The notes beneath the pieces are model-generated. The model ran no database searches. It had not been told where the DNA came from and worked only from the letters and a program-made list of their open reading frames with translations. Below, one piece after another: positions 1 to 5,438 of a stretch of DNA of 5,438 nt. The translations under genes were made by a program, and so were the position numbers. Every line of letters starts with the position of its first letter. Positions within the stretch are counted from its first letter, which is position 1. Source of the stretch: Modestobacter sp. (GTDB lineage: Bacteria; Actinomycetota; Actinomycetes; Mycobacteriales; Geodermatophilaceae); NCBI GenBank assembly GCA_025966175.1, contig JAOPVN010000044.1:1-5438 (forward strand). The letters run 5' to 3'.

Positions 1-1049
1 CCGAGCATCGAGCCGAGGTTGCCCGCGCGCACCGAGCGCGGCAGGTCCCACATCGACCCGGCCTTGAGGAACTTGGGGGAGAAGCCGGCGTAGGGGCCGA
101 ACAGCAGCGCCTGCTCGCCGTCGATCAGCCGCAGGTCCAGGTGCGGCACCGACATCGGCGGTGCGCCGACCTTGGCCTGGCCGTAGACCTTGGCCTGGTG
201 CTGGGCGACGAGCTCGGGGTTGCGGGTGCGCAGGAACTGGCCGCTGACCGGGAACCCGCCGAAGCCGCGGATCTCCGGGATGCCGGCACCCTGCAGCAAC
301 GGCAGGGCGCCGCCGCCGGCTCCCACGAACAGGAAGCGACTGCGGACGGTGCGCCGCTTGCCGGTGGTCAGGTCACGGACGGTGGTGGCCCAGCGGCCGT
401 TGCTGTCGCGGCGCACCTTGAGCACCCGGTGCTGCAGGTGCAGCTGCACGCCACGGCCGACGGCGGAGTCCAGCATCAGCCGGGTCAGCGCGCCGAAGTT
501 GACGTCGGTGCCGGCCAGCGAGCGGGTCGCGGCGACGGCCTCGCGGGCGCTGCGGTCCTGCATCATCAGCGGCACCCAGGAGGCCAGCTCGGCGGGGTCG
601 TCGGAGTACTCGAGCCCGGCGAACAGCGGCTGGGGGGCGAGCGCCTCGAACCGGTTGCGCATGTAGGCGTGGCCGTCGTCCCCGGTGACGAAGCTGATGT
701 GCGGCACCGAGGTGATGAACGACTTCGGCGAGTCGGTGAGCCCGGCACGCACCAGGTGCGACCAGAACTGGCGCGAGACCTGGAACTGCTCGTTGATGCC
801 CACGGCCTTGGCCGGGTCGACGCTGCCGTCGGGACGGGCCGGGGTGTAGTTCAGCTCGCAGAGCGCCGAGTGGCCGGTGCCCGCGTTGTTCCAGGGCCCG
901 GAGCTCTCCTCGGCCACCGCCGCGCCGGACTCGAAGACCTGGATGGTCCAGTCCGGGGCGACGATGCCCAGCAGCGACGCCAGCGTCGCGCTCATGATGC
1001 CGCCGCCGACGAGGACTACGTCGGGGTTGGAAGGACCACCCGTGGTCAA
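1..1049 (-). CDS. mqo: Malate:quinone oxidoreductase (Mqo), N-terminal part, cut by the window edge
   Basis: Mqo is an FAD-dependent peripheral membrane enzyme that oxidises malate to oxaloacetate and passes the electrons to the quinone pool, a TCA-cycle step independent of NAD malate dehydrogenase. Reading down from 1049 gives 349 codons without a stop, then leaves the window; family members are about 490-500 residues, so roughly the last 30% is missing. Near the N-terminus is a Rossmann FAD-binding stretch, VVLVGGGIMSATLASLLG (residues 11-28), with an acidic residue ending the next strand (E40). The Mqo hallmark SSGPWNNAGTGHSALCELNY follows (49-68). The visible end contains LLFGPYAGFSPKFLK, also typical. 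The start is TTG at 1049-1047, chosen because GGAGG lies 6 nt upstream, the Rossmann strand begins 10 residues later, and no in-frame ATG or GTG fits. It is divergent from lspA. The family call is very secure; the start is likely. Confidence 0.96.
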   Translation of the reverse strand, partial: MTTGGPSNPDVVLVGGGIMSATLASLLGIVAPDWTIQVFESGAAVAEESSGPWNNAGTGHSALCELNYTPARPDGSVDPAKAVGINEQFQVSRQFWSHLVRAGLTDSPKSFITSVPHISFVTGDDGHAYMRNRFEALAPQPLFAGLEYSDDPAELASWVPLMMQDRSAREAVAATRSLAGTDVNFGALTRLMLDSAVGRGVQLHLQHRVLKVRRDSNGRWATTVRDLTTGKRRTVRSRFLFVGAGGGALPLLQGAGIPEIRGFGGFPVSGQFLRTRNPELVAQHQAKVYGQAKVGAPPMSVPHLDLRLIDGEQALLFGPYAGFSPKFLKAGSMWDLPRSVRAGNLGSML

Positions 1050-1055
1050 GATCTG

Positions 1056-1060
1056 CCTCC
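1056..1060 (-). promoter_or_regulatory. Ribosome binding site deciding the TTG start of mqo
   Basis: On the minus strand GGAGG sits 6 nt before the TTG at 1049. This is near-ideal Shine-Dalgarno spacing and is the main reason for accepting a TTG start for mqo. An ATG at 1086-1084 is in another frame and is not the mqo start. Confidence 0.8.
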
Positions 1061-1116
1061 GTGCACTCGAAACGTCTCCCCGCCATCGTCGTCCCGCGCG
1101 GAGGCCTGCACGCGCC

Positions 1117-1138
1117 GTTTGGGGGCCGACCCCCGAAC
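1117..1138. repeat. Inverted repeat in the mqo/lspA divergent region
   Basis: The arms GTTTGGGGG (1117-1125) and CCCCCGAAC (1130-1138) are complementary at 8 of 9 positions; the ninth would be a G-T wobble in RNA. The spacer is CCGA. It lies 68 nt upstream of the mqo start and about 128 nt upstream of the lspA start. It could be an operator for a dimeric regulator of either gene or a stem-loop in a leader transcript. No T-run follows on either strand, and no gene ends toward it, so a terminator is unlikely. The repeat is directly visible; a function is inference. Confidence 0.45.
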
Positions 1139-1192
1139 TGGGGTGATGAGATGAGTCACAGGTCGAGGGTGCGCGCTGCCCACTTCGGCTGC

Positions 1193-1221
1193 AGGACGGA
1201 CATCAGGGCCACGGCTATCGT
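1193..1221 (+). promoter_or_regulatory. lspA: Candidate promoter for lspA
   Basis: TATCGT (1216-1221) fits the loose actinobacterial -10 pattern TANNNT. Seventeen bases upstream is AGGACG (1193-1198), which shares the GAC core of the -35 consensus TTGACA. Transcription would start near 1228 and give a leader of about 38 nt that includes the lspA ribosome binding site. Such short matches arise by chance, so this is only a candidate. No comparably good promoter was seen for mqo on the other strand. Confidence 0.33.
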
Positions 1222-1251
1222 CGTCCGCGACGTGGCCGCCCGGGCCGCGAC

Positions 1252-1258
1252 GGGAGGA
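1252..1258 (+). promoter_or_regulatory. lspA: Ribosome binding site of lspA
   Basis: GGGAGGA lies 7 nt before the GTG at 1266, a strong Shine-Dalgarno match with ideal spacing. It decides for this GTG over the in-frame ATG at 1323, which would start within the first membrane segment. Confidence 0.8.
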
Positions 1259-1265
1259 CGGCGCG

Positions 1266-1829
1266 GTGAGCGAGCAACCCGGTCCGCCGGCCCGCACTCG
1301 ACGGTCCCGGGCCCGGCTGCTCATGGGTCTGGCGGCGGCCGTGCTGGCCCTCGACATCAGCACCAAACTGCTGGTCGTCGCGACGCTGTCGGACCGCGAG
1401 CCGCTGCGGTTGCTCGGCGGTGCGGTCTACCTGACCGAGGCGCGCAACACCGGGGCCGCGTTCTCCTTCGCCGAGGGCGCCACCGTGGTGTTCACGCTGA
1501 TCGCCGTGGCGGTCGTCGTCGTCATCGTGCGCAGTGCCCGCCGGCTGTTCTCCACCGGCTGGGCCGTGGCGCTCGCGCTGGTGCTCGGCGGCGCGGTGGG
1601 CAACCTGCTGGACCGGGTGTTCCGCGACCCGGGGTTCCTGCGCGGTGGCGTGGTCGACTTCATCTCCCTGTTCGACCCCTACGGCCAGGTCTGGCCGATC
1701 TTCAACGTCGCCGACTCGGCGATCGTCTGCGGCGGCGTGCTCGGCGCGGTGCTGGCCTTCCGTGGCGTCGAGTTCAACGGCGGGCGCAGTCGGGACGAGG
1801 CCGCCGACAGCGCGGCCGTCGGCGACTGA
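1266..1829 (+). CDS. lspA: Lipoprotein signal peptidase II (LspA)
   Basis: LspA is the membrane aspartyl protease that removes the signal peptide from prolipoproteins after Lgt has added diacylglycerol to the lipobox cysteine. The 187-residue protein has a short Arg-rich cytoplasmic tail (1-17) and about four membrane segments (roughly 18-38, 72-88, 99-117 and 148-166). All family boxes are present: DISTK (30-34), ARNTGAAFS (59-67), GGAVGNLLDR (108-117), VVDFI (129-133) and FNVADSAI (146-153). The expected catalytic pair is D131 and D150. Length is normal for actinobacteria, where tails beyond the core are common; the acidic C-terminal tail after about 172 is not conserved. The GTG start is backed by a strong ribosome binding site. 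An RluD-like gene follows after 55 nt, a conserved neighbour of lspA in many bacteria. Identification is secure. Confidence 0.97.
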   Translation: MSEQPGPPARTRRSRARLLMGLAAAVLALDISTKLLVVATLSDREPLRLLGGAVYLTEARNTGAAFSFAEGATVVFTLIAVAVVVVIVRSARRLFSTGWAVALALVLGGAVGNLLDRVFRDPGFLRGGVVDFISLFDPYGQVWPIFNVADSAIVCGGVLGAVLAFRGVEFNGGRSRDEAADSAAVGD

Positions 1830-1872
1830 GGGGGTTCGGCCCGGCGCGCCACGGCCGGTCGGTCCCACCCGT

Positions 1873-1888
1873 CACAATGGACGGGTGA
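1873..1888 (+). promoter_or_regulatory. Possible leaderless promoter and overlapping 3-codon mini-ORF at the pseudouridine synthase start
   Basis: CACAAT (1873-1878) resembles an actinobacterial -10 element and ends 6 nt before the GTG at 1885, the distance expected if transcription starts on the GTG itself. No Shine-Dalgarno sequence precedes this GTG at usable spacing, which agrees with leaderless translation. No clear -35 is visible. The same stretch holds ATG GAC GGG TGA (1877-1888), a three-codon frame whose stop overlaps the GTG start in a GTGA arrangement. On a transcript reading through from lspA it could couple re-initiation. Both readings are inference. Confidence 0.35.
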
Positions 1889-2850
1889 GCCTCAGTCCCG
1901 GCCCGACCACCACCGGCGGGCGTCCCGGCGAGCACCGCTCGTTCCCGGTGCCCGACGGGCTCGAGGGCCAGCGGGTCGACCAGGCGCTCGTCCGGCTGTT
2001 CGGCATCTCCCGGGCCGTCGCCGCCGACCTCGCCGACGCAGGCCGGGTCGTGGTCGACGGCCGGGCCCGCGGCAAGGGCGACCGGCTGACCGCCGGCGGC
2101 TGGCTGGAGGTCGAGCTGCCGCCTCCGCCGGGCGAACCGGTGGCGCCGCAGCCGGTCGACGGGCTGACCGTCGTGTACGACGACGACGACGTCGTGGTCG
2201 TCGACAAGCCGGTCGGCGTCGCGGCGCACGGCAGCCCCGGCTGGGACGGCCCCACGGTCACCGGTGGGCTGGCCGCGGCCGGCTACCGCGTCTCCACCAG
2301 CGGCGCGGCCGAGCGGCAGGGCATCGTGCACCGGCTGGACGCCGCCACCACCGGCCTGATGGTCGTGGCGAAGAGCGAGCGGGCCTACACGCTGCTCAAG
2401 GCGGCCTTCAAGGAACGCACCGTCGACAAGGGCTACCACGCGCTGGTGCAGGGCCACCCGGACCCGTCCAAGGGCACCATCGACGCGCCGATCGACCGCC
2501 ATCCCAAGCACGACTGGCGCTTCGCCGTCGTCTCCGGCGGACGCCCGTCGGTCACCCACTACGAGGTGATGGAGGCCTTCCCGGCGGCCAGCCTGGTCGA
2601 CATCCACCTGGAGACCGGCCGCACCCACCAGATCCGGGTGCACTTCTCCGCGCTGCGGCACCCCTGCGTCGGCGACATGACCTACGGCGCGGACCCGACC
2701 CTGGCCGCCCGGCTCGGCGTGACCCGGCAGTGGCTGCACGCCGTCCGGCTCGGCTTCGCCCACCCGGCCGACGGACGCTGGGTGGAGTTCACCAGCGACT
2801 ACCCCGCCGACCTGGCCGGTGCCCTGGCCCTCCTGCGCGCCGAGAACTGA
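1885..2850 (+). CDS. RluA/RluD-family 23S rRNA pseudouridine synthase
   Basis: This enzyme isomerises specific uridines to pseudouridine in rRNA. Of the 321 residues, about 24-80 form an S4-like RNA-binding domain (LEGQRVDQALVRLFGISR onward). The catalytic domain follows: VVVVDKPVGVAAH (103-115), then GIVHRLDAATTGLMVVAK, where D152 is the family's invariant catalytic aspartate, and near the C-terminus LETGRTHQIRVHF. S4 plus this motif set matches RluD-type proteins, which in E. coli modify U1911, U1915 and U1917 of helix 69. The substrate here is inferred, so I give no gene symbol. The GTG at 1885 was chosen because it starts just before the conserved region and follows the lspA stop by 55 nt; the frame is open further upstream inside lspA, but that part is not family-like. 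The next gene begins 12 nt after the stop. Confidence 0.94.
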   Translation: MSLSPGPTTTGGRPGEHRSFPVPDGLEGQRVDQALVRLFGISRAVAADLADAGRVVVDGRARGKGDRLTAGGWLEVELPPPPGEPVAPQPVDGLTVVYDDDDVVVVDKPVGVAAHGSPGWDGPTVTGGLAAAGYRVSTSGAAERQGIVHRLDAATTGLMVVAKSERAYTLLKAAFKERTVDKGYHALVQGHPDPSKGTIDAPIDRHPKHDWRFAVVSGGRPSVTHYEVMEAFPAASLVDIHLETGRTHQIRVHFSALRHPCVGDMTYGADPTLAARLGVTRQWLHAVRLGFAHPADGRWVEFTSDYPADLAGALALLRAEN

Positions 2851-2862
2851 GCCGCGCACCCC

Positions 2863-3660
2863 GTGTCCGGAGTCCCCGACCTCCCCGCCGCCTTCGCCGA
2901 CTTCGGTCCGGCGCAGCTGGCGGCGGCGGTCATCGCCGTCTACCTGGTGGTGGGGGAGCCGTTCGTCGGGTACGTGCTGCACCGGCGGTTCGAGGGCCGG
3001 CTGCGCACCGACCAGGCTGCCCGGCGGTCCTTCTACCGCCGGCTGCTGGTGCTGGAGTGGGGGCTGGCCCTGGTGACCCTGGTGGTCTGGGCCGCCGCTC
3101 CCGACGTGCGGGCCGCGCAGGTGGGCCTGGTCCTGCCGCAGCGCTGGCCCGGGGTGCTCAGCTGGCTCGCGGTGGTGGCGCTGCTGGCCCTGGTCCTGGT
3201 CTCCACCCGCACGCTGCGGTCCGGCGCGCTGGCCGGCCCGCCGCCGGAGGTGCTGCGGCGCACCCGCCCCGGCGAGGCCCGGCACGCCGAGCCGCCGGGG
3301 CACTCGACCATGGCGCTGCTGCCGCGCAGCCGGTCCGAGCGGCGGTTGTTCGGTCTGGTGGGGGTGACCGCCGGGGTCTGCGAGGAGTGGCTCTACCGCG
3401 GGTTCTTCCTCGCCGTCGTGGCGGCGCTGGCCCCGGGCCTGCCGACCGTCGGGCTGGTCGTGGTCGCCGCGGCCGCGTTCGGGCTGGCCCACGCCTACCA
3501 GGGGCTGACCGGGATCCTCACGACCGGCGTCCTCGGCGGGGTGCTCGCCGGGGTCTACCTCTCGACCGGGTCGCTGCTGCTGCCGGTGCTGCTGCACGCC
3601 GCCATCGACCTGCGCTTCCTGCTCGTGCCGTCCTCCGCGCTGCCGGCGGCGGTCCGCTGA
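2863..3660 (+). CDS. CPBP-family intramembrane glutamic/metallo-endopeptidase
   Basis: The 265-residue polytopic membrane protein belongs to the CPBP (CAAX protease and bacteriocin-processing, Abi) family related to eukaryotic Rce1. The three catalytic motifs are intact: EEWLYRG (E174, E175, R179), FGLAH (F206, H210) and HAAID (H245, D249). Membrane segments lie at about 18-31, 61-79, 98-115, 162-173, 181-210 and 217-250; a hydrophilic Pro/Arg-rich loop fills about 119-160. Bacterial members serve in bacteriocin self-immunity, peptide processing or anchoring; the substrate here is unknown and no peptide gene lies beside it. The GTG at 2863 is the only reasonable start, since the in-frame TGA of the previous gene is 12 nt upstream and no later start precedes the first membrane segment. 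There is no Shine-Dalgarno sequence, so translation is probably coupled to the upstream gene. The family is secure, the role unknown. Confidence 0.9.
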   Translation: MSGVPDLPAAFADFGPAQLAAAVIAVYLVVGEPFVGYVLHRRFEGRLRTDQAARRSFYRRLLVLEWGLALVTLVVWAAAPDVRAAQVGLVLPQRWPGVLSWLAVVALLALVLVSTRTLRSGALAGPPPEVLRRTRPGEARHAEPPGHSTMALLPRSRSERRLFGLVGVTAGVCEEWLYRGFFLAVVAALAPGLPTVGLVVVAAAAFGLAHAYQGLTGILTTGVLGGVLAGVYLSTGSLLLPVLLHAAIDLRFLLVPSSALPAAVR

Positions 3661-3668
3661 CCGGCCCC

Positions 3669-4124
3669 GTGCGGGCCGCCGTCGCCACGGCCGCCGACTG
3701 GCCCGAGGTCGCTGACCTGCGGCACCGGGTCTTCGTCGTCGAGCAGGGCGTGCCCGCGGAGCTCGAGCGGGACGACGCCGACGCGACGGCGGTGCACGCG
3801 CTCAGCCGCGACGACGCCGGCCGGGTGCTCGCCACCGGCCGGTTGCTGCCCGACGCAGCCGGTCCCGGGCGGGCGGTGATCGGCCGGATGGCCGCCGATC
3901 CTGCCGCGCGGGGCCGCGGTCACGGCGCCGCGGTGCTCGCCGTCCTGCACCGGGAGGCCGCGGCGCGGGGGCAGGCCGAGGTGGAGCTGCACGCCCAGGT
4001 GACCGCCCGGGGGTTCTACGAGCGGGCCGGCTACGCCCCCGTGGGCGGGGAGTACGAGGAGGCCGGCATCCGGCACGTCACCATGCGGCGGCGGCTCGAC
4101 GCGGGGCCCGCCGGGCCGGTGTGA
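3669..4124 (+). CDS. GNAT-family N-acetyltransferase, ElaA/YjcF-like
   Basis: This 151-residue single-domain protein has the GNAT fold, which moves an acetyl group from acetyl-CoA to an amine. The start (about 3-30) contains LRHRVFVVEQGVP, typical of the ElaA/YjcF branch. The acetyl-CoA loop is RMAADPAARGRGHGAAVL (73-90), with the R-G-R-G-H-G form of the Q/R-x-x-G-x-G/A signature. The C-terminal part has VELHAQVTARGFYERAGY (105-122) and EEAGIRHVTMRR (130-141), again typical of this branch. The substrate cannot be told. The frame is open far upstream inside the CPBP gene, so the start rests on family alignment: the GTG at 3669 puts the conserved strand at residue 2. It lies 8 nt after the CPBP stop and has no clear Shine-Dalgarno sequence, so coupling is likely. 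It ends the cluster that begins with lspA. Confidence 0.9.
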   Translation: MRAAVATAADWPEVADLRHRVFVVEQGVPAELERDDADATAVHALSRDDAGRVLATGRLLPDAAGPGRAVIGRMAADPAARGRGHGAAVLAVLHREAAARGQAEVELHAQVTARGFYERAGYAPVGGEYEEAGIRHVTMRRRLDAGPAGPV

Positions 4125-4216
4125 CGGAGTGGTCCGGATCGCGAGACACGAAGTTGTCGGTGGTCGCGGGTAGACCTGCAGAGGTGCGAGGATCGGGATC
4201 ACCGGTCCCCGTTCGA

Positions 4217-4236
4217 GAGCGACACCGAGCGACACC
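4217..4236. repeat. Perfect 10-bp tandem repeat upstream of dnaE
   Basis: GAGCGACACC occurs twice head to tail (4217-4226 and 4227-4236). It is followed directly by the 11-bp palindrome CCGTTGAACGG (4235-4245), which overlaps the second copy by two bases. It lies about 100 nt before the dnaE start. It could be replication slippage or a pair of half-sites for a regulator; nothing in the sequence decides between them. Confidence 0.5.
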
Positions 4237-4315
4237 GTTGAACGGCCTTCCCCGCCGGTCCTGAGAACGACCACGTCGACCCTGTCCGACCCGCACCGGG
4301 CAGGGCCGCCGCGAC

Positions 4316-4351
4316 CCGTGAGGAGCACCCCGCACCGTGAGCAGCACCCCG
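4316..4351 (+). repeat. 17-bp direct repeat spanning the dnaE translation start
   Basis: CCGTGAGGAGCACCCCG (4316-4332) and CCGTGAGCAGCACCCCG (4335-4351) match at 16 of 17 bases with a period of 19 nt. The first copy supplies the ribosome binding site (GAGGAG), the second the GTG start and first codons of dnaE. The GTG in the first copy is out of frame with dnaE because 19 is not a multiple of 3. Confidence 0.6.
4320..4325 (+). promoter_or_regulatory. dnaE: Ribosome binding site of dnaE
   Basis: GAGGAG lies 11 nt before the GTG at 4337. The sequence match is good and the spacing slightly long. It supports 4337 as the start, which also gives the family-typical N-terminus. Confidence 0.6.
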
Positions 4352-5438
4352 TCCTCAGAGAACTTCGTGCACCTGCACGTGCACACCGAGTACTCGATGC
4401 TCGACGGGGCGGCCAAGCTCGGTGAGGTCACCAAGGCCGCCGCGGCCGAGGGGATGCCGGCACTGGCGATGACCGACCACGGCAACGTGTTCGGCGCCTA
4501 CGACTTCTACAAGCAGGCCAACGCCGCCGGGGTCAAGCCGATCATCGGCATGGAGGGCTACTACACCCCCGGCTCCCGCTTCGACCGTGCCCCCTTCGAC
4601 TTCGGCGACAAGCTGATCGACGAGGAGGGCGACGGCGGCAACAACCGCGGCAAGGCCGCCTACACGCACATGACCCTGCTGGCCCGCACGACCGAGGGGA
4701 TGCACAACCTCTTCCGCATCTCCTCGCTGGCCAGCCTGGAGGGCCAGTACCGCAAGCCGCGCTTCGACCGGGACCTGCTCGAGCGCTACGGCACGGGTCT
4801 GATCGCCACCACCGGCTGCCCGTCCGGTGAGGTGAACATGTGGCTGCGGGCCGGCAAGGTCGACAAGGCCCGGCAGGCCGCCGCCGACTTCCAGGACATC
4901 TTCGGCAAGGAGAACTTCTACGCCGAGATCATGGACCACGGGCTGTCCATCGAGAAGAAGACCAGGCCCGCCCTGCTGGAGATCGCCAAGGACCTCGGCA
5001 TCCCCCTGCTGGGCACCAACGACCTGCACTACACCCACCGCGAGGACGCCCAGGCGCACGACGCCCTGCTGTGCATCCAGACCGGCTCCCGGCTCAACGA
5101 GACCAACCGGTTCAAGTTCAACGGCGACGGCTACTACCTGAAGTCCGCCGCCGAGATGCGGGCGCTGTTCCGCGAGCACCCCGAGGCCTGCGACAACACG
5201 CTGCTGATCGCCGAGCAGTGCGAGGTGCAGTTCACCGAGGGCGCGGACCTGCTGCCCCGCTTCCCGCTCCCCGAGGGTGAGGACGAGACCTCCTGGTTCA
5301 TCAAGGAGGTGGAGCGCGGGCTGCACAAGCGCTACCCGGGCGGCATCCCCGACCACGTGCGCAAGCAGGCCGACTACGAGGTCGGGATCATCGTCCAGAT
5401 GGGCTTCCCGGGGTACTTCCTCGTGGTCGCCGACTTCA
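4337..5438 (+). CDS. dnaE: DNA polymerase III alpha subunit (DnaE), N-terminal part, cut by the window edge
   Basis: DnaE is the catalytic subunit of the replicative DNA polymerase. The frame runs 367 codons to the window end without a stop; full-length proteins are about 1,180 residues, so only the N-terminal third is present. This part is the PHP domain: FVHLHVHTEYSMLDG (10-24), MTDHGN (45-50), GMEGYY (71-76), ATTGCPSGE (157-165) and GTNDLHY (226-232), then the region leading into the polymerase core (MGFPGYFLVVADF at the edge). Histidine, aspartate, glutamate and cysteine residues matching all nine metal ligands of the active PHP exonuclease are present (H14, H16, D23, H48, E73, H111, C161, D229, H231), as in mycobacterial DnaE1. 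The GTG at 4337 has a ribosome binding site and gives an N-terminus that aligns with DnaE1 with hardly any offset. It follows the GNAT gene by 212 nt and probably has its own promoter. Confidence 0.97.
   Translation, partial: MSSTPSSENFVHLHVHTEYSMLDGAAKLGEVTKAAAAEGMPALAMTDHGNVFGAYDFYKQANAAGVKPIIGMEGYYTPGSRFDRAPFDFGDKLIDEEGDGGNNRGKAAYTHMTLLARTTEGMHNLFRISSLASLEGQYRKPRFDRDLLERYGTGLIATTGCPSGEVNMWLRAGKVDKARQAAADFQDIFGKENFYAEIMDHGLSIEKKTRPALLEIAKDLGIPLLGTNDLHYTHREDAQAHDALLCIQTGSRLNETNRFKFNGDGYYLKSAAEMRALFREHPEACDNTLLIAEQCEVQFTEGADLLPRFPLPEGEDETSWFIKEVERGLHKRYPGGIPDHVRKQADYEVGIIVQMGFPGYFLVVADF

Larger units (their letters stand above)
4125..4336. other. Intergenic region upstream of dnaE
   Basis: No gene is visible in these 212 nt. 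They must hold the dnaE promoter unless dnaE is read from the upstream cluster. TAGACC at 4171-4176 resembles a -10 element, but the nearest -35-like TTGTCG (4154-4159) is only 11 nt away, so I do not call a promoter. Also present are a possible hairpin with arms GGGATC (4195-4200) and GGTCCC (4204-4209), a perfect 10-bp tandem repeat, a small palindrome and a direct repeat at the dnaE start. No convincing terminator for the upstream cluster was found; GGCCC/GGGCC (4105-4117), at the end of the GNAT gene, is a 5-bp stem without a T-run. Confidence 0.5.

Noticed and set aside
141..1154. Plus-strand open frame of 337 codons opposite mqo
   Set aside because: It is antisense to the well-supported mqo reading and has the typical shadow composition.
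1142..1161. Possible CRP/GlxR-type site (GTGA and TCAC half-sites)
   Set aside because: The half-sites at 1143-1146 and 1156-1159 are 9 nt apart, whereas the consensus has 6, so the geometry is wrong.
2178..2203. 26-bp near-perfect palindrome inside the pseudouridine synthase gene
   Set aside because: It comes from a run of Asp codons (GAC) followed by Val codons (GTC/GTG) in the conserved D-D-V-V-V-V-D-K-P segment; GAC and GTC are reverse complements, so coding explains it.
1774..3597. Minus-strand open frame of 607 codons opposite the pseudouridine synthase and CPBP genes
   Set aside because: Its translation is low-complexity (Gly/Arg/Gln/His/Pro-rich) with no family motifs, while the plus strand carries two intact, motif-complete genes. 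Such shadows are expected in GC-rich codon usage.
4105..4117. Terminator at the end of the GNAT gene
   Set aside because: The stem is only 5 bp with a 3-nt loop, lies inside the coding sequence and has no T-run; GC-rich coding DNA gives many of these.
4201..4216. LexA/SOS box before dnaE
   Set aside because: GTTCGA (4211-4216) matches one half of the actinobacterial box, but the partner half at 4201-4206 (ACCGGT) does not match TCGAAC.
4355..5356. Minus-strand open frame of 333 codons opposite dnaE
   Set aside because: The plus strand encodes a clear DnaE PHP domain here; the antisense translation is repetitive Val/Gly/Leu/Gln text without a recognisable domain.

Overview
The window is about 5.4 kb of very GC-rich DNA with dense coding on both strands and no sign of mobile DNA. 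Protein content and codon use (third positions almost all G or C, frequent GTG starts) point to an actinomycete (Actinomycetota). A genus cannot be fixed from this piece; a Geodermatophilales-like or related high-GC lineage is only a guess. There are six protein genes. Both edge genes are cut by the window: mqo loses its C-terminus on the left and dnaE loses its C-terminus on the right.

Layout. Positions 1-1049 (minus strand) carry the N-terminal ~350 residues of malate:quinone oxidoreductase (mqo), starting at a TTG with a good ribosome binding site. Positions 1050-1265 are a divergent intergenic region with a candidate lspA promoter and a 22-bp inverted repeat. A plus-strand cluster follows: lspA (lipoprotein signal peptidase, 1266-1829), an RluA/RluD-family 23S rRNA pseudouridine synthase (1885-2850), a CPBP-family intramembrane metalloprotease (2863-3660) and a small ElaA/YjcF-like GNAT acetyltransferase (3669-4124). 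Gaps in the cluster are 55, 12 and 8 nt, so the last three genes are almost certainly co-transcribed and probably translationally coupled. A 212-nt intergenic region (4125-4336) with small repeats precedes dnaE, the replicative DNA polymerase III alpha subunit, which runs off the right edge.

How the genes fit together. lspA followed by an RluD-like gene, with dnaE a little downstream, is a familiar actinobacterial housekeeping arrangement; in Mycobacterium tuberculosis the same three lie in order as Rv1539, Rv1540 and Rv1547. The genes act in separate processes: lipoprotein maturation, rRNA modification, membrane proteolysis, acetylation and replication. The CPBP and GNAT genes are the accessory part of the cluster. 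None of the six genes begins with ATG (five GTG, one TTG).

I did not find a new multi-gene system. The observations most worth a second look are the possible leaderless promoter and overlapping mini-ORF at the pseudouridine synthase start, the inverted repeat between mqo and lspA, the full set of metal ligands in the DnaE PHP domain, and the 17-bp direct repeat that duplicates the dnaE start region.
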